DNA from: Siphonodentalium dalli
Lineage: Eukaryota > Mollusca > Scaphopoda > Gadilida > Siphonodentaliidae
Length of the DNA stretch: 64,000 nt
Direction of reading: 5' to 3'
NCBI GenBank assembly: GCA_032622095.1
Contig: CP136065.1
Location: 99,021,343 to 99,085,342, forward strand
Shown: piece after piece, positions 1 to 12,700 of the stretch
Layout of the letters: every line of letters starts with the position of its first letter
How positions within the stretch are numbered: position 1 is the first letter of the stretch
Translations under genes and position numbers: made by a program
The notes under the pieces: generated by a model
Told to the model about the DNA's origin: nothing
The model's input: the letters and a program-made list of their open reading frames with translations, nothing else
The model's database searches: none

Positions 1-683
1 TAACAAGTTGCATAAGAATAGCCAGTTGATTAATACAAAGAAATGTTGTAATTTCGAGAAAGCCTAATCTAACAAAGAAACGAACCTAACGCGAATACTA
101 TAGAAACGAATATCGGCAAAATCAATGTAGATAAACACGGTAATAATTGTCCAAAAATTAGCACTCTGACAGTACGCTCTACTATAATTAGCAAACGCTT
201 AGGGTTAATTCATGGAAATACAAATTGCATTATGGTTTCTGATTTCCGGTGTATTGCAGTGTTGCCTGTTTTATATATTCATAAGGTGTACGATATTGAA
301 TATAATATAATATAATTTATTGAGTTTCATATGTAGCACAAATAATTGAATACAACATAAAAACAAGACATTAATTAGTGAAGTAGTGAGGGTTGAATAA
401 GTGGAAAGTGAATAAATAGTAGCTTTGTAGACTTGGTTCAGAGCATTAAATGTTTTATATATTTTGGAGATTGTCGTATCAATACATATAAGTTTGTGCA
501 TAGAGAATATTGATGGACATCTAATACAAGAATGAAATGCAGTCTTAGTATCTATGCTGCACACATAGACGTTTATGCCATCTTCATTCAACGGGGAAAT
601 AGACAATAGCTCTCACAGGAGATTATTGTGGACAAAGTATCACAAAACCATACGAGACAGCCTGTCAATGGAAACAGTTTTAC

Positions 684-779
684 CTTCAGGCATAGTTCTT
701 TTATCTGACTTTTTACCGAATGCTTCAAGACACCGAGGACCGCTCGTGCGCCATCTGAGGTTATTGGATTATGTCCCAG
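684..779 (-). CDS. LRRC74-like gene, exon 9 (last exon visible)
   Basis: The acceptor TTACTTTTCTATTCCAG is strong. The 96 nt (32 codons) encode LGHNPITSDGARAVLGVL and then SQIKELCLK, with donor AAG/GTAAAA. N-P-I-T-x-D-G-A is the family's last canonical repeat. I found no further exon in 1-683, so the C-terminal exons lie outside the window. Confidence 0.87.
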
Positions 780-3700
780 CTGGAATAGAAAAGTAAAGAT
801 GATAGCCAGGTTCAGACCACGTGTACGTACATGTAACTTGCAATGTCTGTTACTAATCTATAGCTATGGAGGTCCACTTGGCGGTAAAAGTCGCATGATT
901 TCACAGCGCGAAACTCCCACATGTCTGCATATCGGCCAAACGTGTGGCAACATATGTGAGAAAAGGTATGTGGCGAGGATAAGATGCGACCAACGATGTA
1001 CTTAATTGGCTACAATCAAATTATGATCATTCCACGTAGGCAAGGCACAATCTCCAACTGAACATAGCGTTTATCGCTGATTATGTATATAATTGAAGAC
1101 TGGATACTATTTGCTACAAGTTTCGTAGCATAAATAATGAACACAAAACCGTGTGTGTAAGCGTAATGGTCAGGTGAGTACCGTTTGCATTGGTAGCACA
1201 AAACACAAAACACTTCTTCAAATATTTCCGTTATTTCGTCAAAAACACTTAGCGATATTTAGTTAATAAAAATATTTTCTTATTTTAGTATCACATATCA
1301 AAATGAGAGGATATGGTGATCCCCTTTTCATGGGATCACCATATCCTCTCATTTTGATATATGATCCTGCCTTCATTGAGCCACGAGTAACTCCTGAGAC
1401 GAGGGTCACATATTATATTATACCCTGTCCTACGGAGGATCACATATTGTTTTATATCTACACCCGTGCGCATGGCCTGGATGAGTATTACCCTGGACTA
1501 TGCTAATACACGATATCCATCACACCATCATGACATGTATCGAGCAATTTTGAGTGCCTAAGGCGTGCAGCAAATTGAAATGATTACTCAATTCCATGGA
1601 CGTTAAATCGAGATGCCAGGTTTTTTCCAACTATAAATGTAATTGAACATGTTTCGTTCGCTTTAAGTTTCGGTATACGGCACAGGGAGCTCGAGGTGTC
1701 TAAGCCCTAACCCTAACCCCACCCACCCCAAACGTTGACCTCAAATTATCAACAGTTGAAAATGCCATGCCTGGCACAATATTAGTTAGAAATTAAAAAA
1801 TAATTGAACCTGTTCCGATAGTTTAATTTACCAAGATGTCGTTTATTTTTATATTTTCGGTCCGATTTTTGGACTGATATGCCCATCGGTTGGAAAATTC
1901 AACCTATAGAGATGTGTCGGGCTACATATTATCAAGAATTGGAAAGATTGAGGCACCAGTTGGACAATTGTATTCGAATGTAGTTTTCCAGGCTTTGGGT
2001 CTGCTGCAATAGGAATGCAGCTAGAAATTCTTAACACAGACCCTTTTTCCTTTTTCAGTCACGTGCCTGATACTACGACACGATCACTGGGAAACGTTAC
2101 TTCCAGAATAGCGCGAAAAATCTAGTCTCTTACTACGCCGTAACTAAAATTACCAACATATCCTCGCGCAAATACGCACACAGGGTAAATAATGTGATTA
2201 TCTGATTCTGAAATAAGCAGATAATGGACTCTTATCCGTTATTTCCTTGTATGGCGCTGGCCAAAGTAAAAACACATGTTAAAGAGCGTACACCTGAACA
2301 GTCGCAAGTTGGCTTATTTGTGTCATTTTCCGCACATAATCTGTTTAGAATCGCCTCATTATGAGAGAGTCGAAAATGTGATAAATGTTCTCATTTTCAG
2401 CACATTATCGACTCAAAATTTATGCAATTATCTACGTAAAAGAGGTGCAATCATAAGCAGATAATGTGCTGGTTTTCGGGATAACAGGCTGAAACTTAAT
2501 ATTGTTGGTATATTTGGTAGACGCTCGTGCAGAAATTCTCTAAAGAAAATGATGTTTTCCATAAAAGTCAAATTGCTTTTCTTATTTCATTCAACATGAA
2601 ACCAACATGCATGTATGTAGTTGTGTTTTTTTTTCACTGGAATATGTGCGATTCTCACCTTGAACGAAGTCAGTCCGCTGTTTTTCTCGACACCCTGCAT
2701 GAGCACGGCCAGGGCTGCAAGGTCGATGCGGTTGCTGTCCATATCGAGTTCCTTGAGAGTTTTATTGCGCGGTAACGTCTTGCATAAGGATTTACATCCC
2801 TCACGTCCAAATCCGTTCCAGGATATATTGAGTCTTTCCAGGGTTTTGTTTTTCTACAATAATACAACTATTAATTTCGTAGAAAATGTGATATATGATG
2901 CACACCAAAATTGAAATGTCTGTATCACATTATCACGATGACATCAAGTGTTTTGAAAATACAGTTACATGTCACGCTGTATAGCCGTCGTCTCCTCGTT
3001 AATCCAGTATTTTACCCACCCAATACACGCTTCAATATTGTTATATTAGTTTTCACAATGTTCTCATGAACTGTCCGTCAGAAATAACATGGATTTGAAA
3101 GTGAACAATGGTACCATTATTCAGCAAAAATCAAGGATTAATCACTTGGATTGTACAGCTGATTCTTCATTCTGCGTTCTGGAATAAACTAGGCATCTCC
3201 ATAAAATATAATGTCGAGCTCAAAATATGACGCGCAGTGATTAATGTATTTCGTAGAAATATAACGAAAAGTTATCTGGATAAATTTGATCTACATGCAA
3301 ATTGAAATTGTGTTACGAGAGGTGAAATATTAGGATATCACTGTAGACCAAACTGTGTCTTTATGGTATTATTGTACCAGCTGTGATTCAGCTGGGATTA
3401 CATACGAATAGATGTACACTGTATCATGATTGTTTATGAGATTAAATATAGACCTTTTGATCGTATACAATGAAACGACTAGATGTTGAGATTTATGTTC
3501 ACTAATGTTTCGGAGATTTACCTGGATAGCTTCGGATATATGAATAGCACTTTCTCGTCTAATGTGATTCCACTGCAAATCTAGCACTTTTAGATTATCA
3601 TTTGAACCTGAAATAATAACAATTCAGAACCGACATTTGATGGAGCTATACCACACACAAGTTTTCGAGCGAAAATGGTACCGCCCCAGAGCTTGCAAAC

Positions 3701-6700
3701 AAACAATCTTGTCCAACTTATCTACTAGATAAAGAAGTCACTCACATTAAACCACACGCGACCATAATATAGTATTAATTTAATGACAGTAAACGTCGCA
3801 CCAGCCCGCTGTTAATAAGTGTTAAACAGAGTGGTTTGTTGTCGAGTCCCATCTACGCTATATTTGTTTTTGGATTGTGATAATTTTGTTTAAAATTAAC
3901 TATATGGATTATATACTGTTCACATCAGCACTCTTCTCCGGAAACAACATATGGTTAGAACTATCTATCAATGCTCGATAACTCTAAAACTGAAGTAATA
4001 CCCATATAAATGTGTTCTGTTTGACACCATATTGCAACCGTGCATATGACTACTACTAGAAAGTTTACATTACTGCAATGTCTCATTCAGGGAGCACATC
4101 TGCTTCCGATGACAACAGAGAACATTAATTAATATAGACATAAAGAGCATGCATAAGAATCGAGAATCTTACCTATCGCGTTGCCAATGGAACTTTCGCT
4201 GTCGAGTCCAAGTTTGTTATGTCCGAGGTATAACTCTTCGAGGCCACGGCAGTCCTGTTGATTATAACATGTCAATATACCGTATGCAAAGAACATGAGC
4301 TATAACTCAAATGTATTTATAAGAAGGGTCTAGTAAACAAGTTGCCATTTTGATGGATGTCTGCATTACGCGCTAATATAGCACGATCATTTTGCTCAGC
4401 AACGAAATTCGACTTTACTAGTCTCAAACAACTTTTTTGAATAGACTCAAAACAGATTGAACTGGCTGAGTACATATGGAATTCAGCTTCCACTGTTGTG
4501 GGTATTGTCAGGTTTTCAATGGATTCTCCACGTGAATGAACGTAAGGTGGAATGGATCAGACTTTTTCTCTAAAGAATCAATGTATTTATCATGTATTGC
4601 TATCAATCTGGCAACACCATTTTTTTGCATGGATTATAACGAATACTGATATTAAAGATATTTACCGTTATGATATCAGCTACAATTCTTGCATCCTTTG
4701 GTTGAATGCTGTTATCTGACAAAATAAAGTAATGTTATACGATATAGTTTTGTTACAGCCACATAATGTGGTGTATTCGGATTCCTGTGTGTTCGCGAAC
4801 GGCACACCGACCACCGACACGTAATATGCATACGGCGATAGAAACTGTTTTTAGATTCTATGTTTAAATTTTTACTCCCGTGTTTAAGAGAGTGAGTTTC
4901 CAAACACACGAACATGACGTGATTGTGCTTCTGGACCAGTTTTCTGTGATCGACTATTGACAGGTTTTGGCAACTCACTTTAGCAAACACACGAATGTGT
5001 CTTCGAATATTCCCATTTATGCATCTAAAATCAGTTTTCGTATATTGTCAACTCAATGTAAGGTCTCATATTTCTCATATTTCCTTGCATGCATGATTAT
5101 ACGTTATTCCATAGATATTATAATTAACATTATTGAGATGGGATTTCCAACACACCTAGTGGATCTTATATCGGCGCTGTACAATGACCAAGAGTCAGCA
5201 GTGAGAATACCAGGTGGGGATACAAAATGGTGTTTGCGATTGCTTCATATGGATGTGAATCCTGACCGCCGACTAAGAGAGACAACAGCAGAATCGATGC
5301 ATTCGGTATGTGGTGTTACAGGCGCGTGCTAAGAGTGTCATGAGTGGAGAAGAGAACAAACCAGTGGGTACTAAGTCAAATTCGACCCACACTAGTGCTA
5401 CGCTACGAAAGAATGTTATCACCAGGAAAATGAGGTTTTCGGACACATATGAGAAGGAAGGGCATGGAACAGATAATAATGGAAGGAAATGTCGAGCGCA
5501 GAGGAGGGCGATGTCGTCCAACGACATCATGAATCGACGATTTCAAGTGATGGAATGACTCGGCTTTGGCTGAAATTGCACATCGGACAGAGGATAGAAA
5601 ATCTTGGTGCCAACTGGTAAAGATCACAGCAGCGCGATACGGTGTCACCTGACCATAGGAGGATGAAGTAGAGTCCACATATATTTTGTATAGTCAGAGT
5701 TTAATGCATCGTTAATTTCGACTGTTCGGTTTCCGATGGATCGGCACTACACTAGCTACCATGCCAGAATGGTCCATGCGTCATAGTGTGACTTGCAGAA
5801 TCAGATATCCAAGTATTAAAGGTTGTCACGTGCAATTACGAAATCTAACGCACGAACCGTATGTAAAGCACGTCGGCGATGAATAAGCATCGCCCCAAGC
5901 ATGATCTGTGTTGTATCCAGCAAGAAGGAACTTACCAGATAAATGTAGCACCTTTAGTGTTGAATTATGCCTGAGACTGTCCCTGAGCGCCACCAGACCA
6001 TCAGTACCAGGTTCTGTACCGGTCAGGTTCTGTTGAAAGGAGACATACATGAATTTAATTTAGTCTTGAAAAGAGAATAAGATACTAACTAAATTATTTG
6101 ATTACATGATCCTACTCTTATTCCATTCAATAAACCCATTCTATGAATTGTGATATTAAACGTTCGTTTATTAACAGGAAATAGTGCCAGGTGACCTTCC
6201 GGTTTCTCGTATGTTTACCTTCCGTCTTAAAATACTATGGCTTCCAATATGTTTCCAACAAACTATAATGAATGAAGAGTTTGAAAAGTTATGTTATTAA
6301 ATATACGCTATTAAATACGTCATAAAAAGTTTATAGAGGCTCGGTTCAGACCTAATTTACTGGACTAGTTTTGTAAATTCCGCTATAAACTTGTGACTCG
6401 TTGTAGATCCTCGATATATGATTTATTCCTATTTTACCACGTGACTCTTCTAACACCGTTGCTCCTTAATATTAGCATGACGGTACAAGTTAAAGATACG
6501 GGCGGCGTTGGCGGTGGGTATGCTGTTAAAATATTCACCTCCGTCAAAAACCGCCATAAACAGAAATAATATTAAAATATAGACATACCTTGTTCTTACA
6601 CCAATCAGAAATATGGCATAAATAGTATGTTATTGTCAAATGATTTTCCTTTATTATGTAAACAGAAGAAAAAAACGTAACAGAACCTGGCTTTTGTTTA

Positions 6701-9700
6701 GATCCGGATGGTAAACATAAAGAGCGTTATTTGTTGCTGTTTTCCTGATATGGAAATAATAAAGAGCGTTTATATCATTTGTGTGTGATCAACCGATAGA
6801 ATTGCGCTGTGTTATGTAAACAGAAGCAAAACTTATGTAGCACGAGCAGGCTCTTGTACACCATCATACGTCTTGACAATATACTATTTACGCGCTGATT
6901 ATGTTTGGCATATATTTACATACTAAGTGTTGTCATCACTAAATCCAGCATTCTGATTGGTCGGCGCCCACGTGGCTAGTTGCAGTTATTTCTCGGTGAA
7001 TGCGCATTTGGACTCGCACAGGATTGACTTAATACATCATCGGGTTTCAATATGAAGAGAAATTGTTCCTATTAACTTTTGCCAAGGGTGCTATTGGGTA
7101 TTTTGGGCTGTTTTTGTCACGATACACTTTTCGATTTAATACATTTACAAAAGTGGCTTTTTCGCTAAATGTATATAAATATGAGGATTAACTGTCATGT
7201 GGAGTATTTTTATGGAGATGTAACCGTGAGGTAAGTGGTCATAACTTGTATGTAAAACCCTTCGGGTTTTACACAAGTTATGTCCACTTACCTCACGGTT
7301 ACATCTCCATAAAAACAGTCCACATGACAGTTAATCCTTATGTGAACAAAACTATATATATTTTAATATTCCTTCTGTTGATGGCGATTTGTACAAATAT
7401 GAATATTTCTGCAACGAACGCTGTCCGTGCCTTTATATTGAACTAACGACCATAATCCCCATACGATCAATAGAAACAGTTGTCAACGTATCTAAATGGA
7501 AGAATGGTATGTGTGTACACGTATACGTTTATCTTGATTACTAATAAACGGGCATGACTCATTTGAACCTCCAAATTGTGTACGTAATTGAGAGGAAATG
7601 GCACATTATATCAATCTACGTGTTTGCGTACTCTGAAAAGTTTGCAGAGTATATACGTATCAACCCTCTTCCTAGCTTCAATATTTTCGTATAGGTGTGA
7701 GACAAACTTTATTTCACTAAATCAGGAGTAGACTAACAAGGACTGCTCGTTACTGTTCCACTGTGGAAGGCAAAGCGGACCCCGGGTTTTCTAAATTATG
7801 ACATCTCAATAAGCCAACATGTGACATATAAAGTCCGTGTAACAATTATCTAATGTATTTATCGACCATGATTGATCCCAGAACAGGACCAGATGGTAAC
7901 AACAGCAACACAATTAAGGATCCACATGTACCTCCACGGAGCTTTAACACTTTCATGGCGGAATATGCGCTGGGGCAACATTAAAGGCACTGCCATTGCA
8001 TTCTCTTATATATGCTAGTCTCCCATAGGGAACCTCGCATATATAAGAAAATGCAATGGCTTACAAGGTCAAGGTAAATATTGTTAGGCTTTTGCATTAT
8101 CTTATATACGAGAGTCTCCCTTTGTGAGACCCGCATATATAAGAGAATGCATTAGCACAGGGTTTTTGCAAAAATTCAGGAAGCTCTAGTCATGGGAGGG
8201 TTAAGTATGCATATATTGCCTGCATTTAATATGAACTACATGTCACCATAGCAACCTACCAGTTCTGATATGGTTCGGTTCGCTTGTACTGTCTGTGAGA
8301 TATATTTCACCCCAGCTGTCCCAACCTTGTTATGTGACAGATCAAGTTTTCGTATTCGATCGTCAATCTGAAATACGACAGTATATATCGATTGTTGCGA
8401 ATGAATTATTCAATTAGCCATTATATCATATGTGCGCATGTATACATAATTTAAACTGTATCTAACGAGTTACGACTAACCCGAAAGATGAAACGTAACC
8501 GAATCGCAGCCGATTATCTCAAACTCGATTTGGAATTTCTGTTTGAACAATAAACACGTTGGAAATTATAACCGCATTTACAAAACCTTAATGTCATGAT
8601 ACCTATTTCTATTTTCGTTGTTTTCAGGTACCAAGAACTTCCGTAAAATAAATGTGTTTCAAAAGGGGAGTATATATAACATTGGCATCATATTTAACGA
8701 TCTTGAGGGGGCGTAATTTTTCTTGATTCCAGCAATTCATAATTATTTGCATTTAGAAAGAAAATAATGTTCTATATTGGAGAATATTCAAGCCATGATT
8801 GTTGATCAATGGAAAATTGGGCTAAGATGCGTTCTAGGTAATGACCATATCCAAATCCCAGCTGACCATGCACTATATCTTAATGGTGTGGTCTATTTCC
8901 AGTTAATTCCTCTCTGCGTGGGTGGACCAGATCAACATTTGTTTTAATTTGAGCTGAAATATCTGTGGCTGCTTTATTCGTCATTGTAATATATGGTTAT
9001 GATGTTATATCATCCAATTAAATTTTTTACTCAGCATTATGACGCAAATTAAGCTCCACTCATAGAGCCAAGACAAACAGCTACTTGGTGATCTGATTGT
9101 TGTGCGAAACTAGTTCTTTGGTACCTAACTGGAAAAAACGATATATTATACTCTCAAATGTATTAAAATAAATTGCTTTTGGTCTTCTCATTATAACTGA
9201 TTCTAGAAACACTGAAGACGAAGGTTTGTGAAAATTAAGAGTTTTCACTGGAGAGATCCAGAGAAATTCCTTGTTGAAGATGTCTTGCAATTTGTGCCTA
9301 TATTTATGCACAACGCGTGTCTGGTCCTTGGTTCGTTCTCAATTATTATCCCCATCAACAACAATTTTGTTGAACAACCTAGACACAAACAAGGTAATCA
9401 TGGACTCCCTATATATAGCGACTTTCTCCAACCGAAAAAAGACACCGGAACGGTTTTAACACGCCACCACCCGCGATGCACAAATTATGTAAGTCCGCCA
9501 TATATTAAATAGTAGCAATCTAAATCGACACTACCGTATGGTTGTAATGAACTCTCGCAGGAAGAAATCATGAAGATTTTCCGAGAACTCCAAAAATATA
9601 GTATTCGAAGCAAAAGATTAAATGATACCATGAAGCCAAGGGCTCCCACTTGAACCAGACGTATGCATATATTATAACATGCACAAAATACGATTTGTAT

Positions 9701-12700
9701 AGTCAAAATTCGCGTGAGAAATAGCAATATTAGTGTTAACATTAATGTTAATATTAATATGGCAATAAATATTCATACATATTCAAGTGATTGTGGTGTC
9801 GACTCGGGTGCAAATATTCTAGGTCAGAACACAAAATCAGTGTGCTATTTAAACCAACAGTTTATCATTTACACTCCCGCCTCTCCTTCGTGTGATGCGA
9901 ATCAGACTTATCCAAACTTTTGATATGCGACCCCAGTAAACTTAGTGTTTGATGTCGGACCCCCTCCATTATTTGAATTGAAGCATTTTATGTTATCAAT
10001 ACGAAGATAAAATTGTGCAGAAGAAAGAACTGTTTTGTTCACAACAAGGTGGTTTGTCTACGTCATTGTACATATGCAGACTGAATACTAATGATTGCAA
10101 TATTAAGCCGGATAAACGCTCGAGAACACTCATAAAATAGTACAGTTTTACTGTTCAATTGACAAGTTATGGGCCGTTGATAAATAAAACATGAATATGC
10201 ACAATGTTAATGTCTTCTGGTGGGATTTGGTATCTATTGAGCTCATCATAACCTGCACAGATATAATCGTCATCACTGTCATGCACACTATTAATCGACC
10301 ATACAGGATTCACACTGTATATATAATGGGTGTAATCATTCAGTTGATATGACAGCTTTCCTGCATGTATATTGTTAGACCACCCCGGTTTCATATGGAA
10401 GATCCACCTTACTTGGGACATATTACAACTTTTAAGTCTATATCAACTTACAGAAACTAAGAAATGCTAATCACAGATTATCCATCGCAGTAAATAAACG
10501 GAAGACAATAAAAAGAAAAGTACAAGAGAAGAATTAATTTTGCCTTATATACCACCATGGACATGGAGACAAGTTTTATTATTTATTATAACTCCGGGAA
10601 TTCAGAGTCAAATATACACCTGAAATCATATAGAAAATGCTTCCTTTTGGATCTGTTTATGACACACTGAATGAAATTGAAGACGATATTATAAAGAATC
10701 TTTCAACATTCACCATTCCAGCGTTGAAGCTCAATGGCCAAATAAAATAATAATTTTGTATATGTATGCATCCCTCCACTATCTCGTATTCCAGACTATC
10801 GCGTTTCTGTAGTAGACAATCACTTTGAGATGATTATTATGTGTACTTGATACTATATATAGATGTATATATGTTACTGATCCCATTGATGATACATTTG
10901 TTTCATGTATGAGACACGTGTACACATATGTGTCTGGGAATAAACGATACAACAAGAAAAAACCTCGATTTTTCATCACTCCTGATGTTTCCAACATAAA
11001 CCGATGCTGCTGTGTGAATTGCGCGCAAGTAGCCTATACTCCATTACATTTAACTGTCATTCATGCAGCTATATGCATTGGCTGACATACATGTACATTG
11101 CATGGCCGTCACTATATTCATGAAAACTTCCTAGCCATGATCGATTGAAAATCGGAACGCGGACGACTTAACTGAAGCCTATATTGAACGCGTTCAAGCA
11201 GGAATGACAGATCCAAATATTCTATCACATGCAACATATGATGGATCTAGAGTTTTGGATACACCACAAAAGGAACCTAGGACCAAATCGTACAAACCTA
11301 GGAATTTAAATACAACATTGGACCTGGTTACGCGACTAACAAAACCATGCCATCAAGACCGATTCAACCTTAAATCCCCGAATAGAACGTAAATGCATTC
11401 TCTTTGTGAATGACTTCATTTGTGAAGATGGAACTATAATATCGCATGGAGAAGCAAAAGAAACAACATTCCATTATACACCTGATTTTATAACTTTAAC
11501 AGAATAATCGTCGCAATTAGAAATTTCCTTCGCACTCTGGACAACGGAAGAACGTACCCCAGCTACAGAACCCGATAATGCCTGTTCATTTGTTTATCTT
11601 ATCGCGTTCTAATAGTCAAACGATATATTCGACTTTAAATGAGACTGAAACCATACCTACTTGTATGAATATATGGGACACAAATTTTAACACCTTAACG
11701 ACCAGTACTGTAATGGCTAATATACTTCAAAATCCGTTCCGATGCACAAGCGATACTAAATTCCGGTGGTTCCAGTTTCGTATTACCAGAATCCTTGGAA
11801 CAAAGGCGTTATTTAAAAAAAATGAAAATTACAACGAATGATCTGTGTACCTTCTGTGGTAAAGAAAGAGAAGTTATTCAACATATATTTTGGGAATGCG
11901 ACATTGTCAAAACTTTTTGGAATGACTGGTTTAACGAAAAAACAGAAAGTCCATTTAATTTTACAGAATCTAATATCATATTTGCATATGGAGAGGGATT
12001 AGAGAATGAATTACTCGGTTTCTTAATTATATTCAACAACTTTTTCGTATATCTTGCGAAAATGAGAGAAGAAAAACTTATCGTATCAAATCTGAAATCT
12101 GAACTGAAATACTACTATTCTGTCGAGAGGGTTTGCCACTTCAGTAAATGCCAATATTAACAGTTTTTTGATCGATGGCAAGATTTTGTCGGACTTGTCG
12201 ATTAATGAAGCACAACTTTCAATATAATCCTTCTTCAATCCAGACCCTTATAGATATTTTCTTATTCACAGATTTCCACAGTTAATATAGTTATGCATAC
12301 TAATCCAATCGATATATTTCGGCTGATGGTCTGTACATGCATTAACGCTTATTCCCATCCGGACTTATTGACCCCTGATATCCCCACTCACTATACACAC
12401 ACGTACTTGATTAGCTTTTCTCACGAAACCATTTATATTTAGACAAAATGAAGTATATTACATATTTACAAAATAATCCGATAATTGTACAATCGATGAA
12501 GTCTGAAAGTCCAAAAAAAAAGTATTCGTTTCTGAATAGACACCATCCCCATAGAGTATACCGTTTTTCTTATAGCAATTACCCACATGCTTCACTCCAT
12601 TTCATCTTCTGTAACTTTCTCTTCCCCTCTTCTTATCTATGTTCTGTCTAAAACTCTTTCGCAATCTCTCTCTCTCACATATAGAAACCTAGAACAATTT

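Noticed and set aside
271-606. 111-codon minus-strand frame at the left edge
   Set aside because: It lies where the LRR gene's next intron or exon would be, but the residues show no LRR pattern, the composition is AT-driven, and no acceptor/donor pair brackets it in the right phase.
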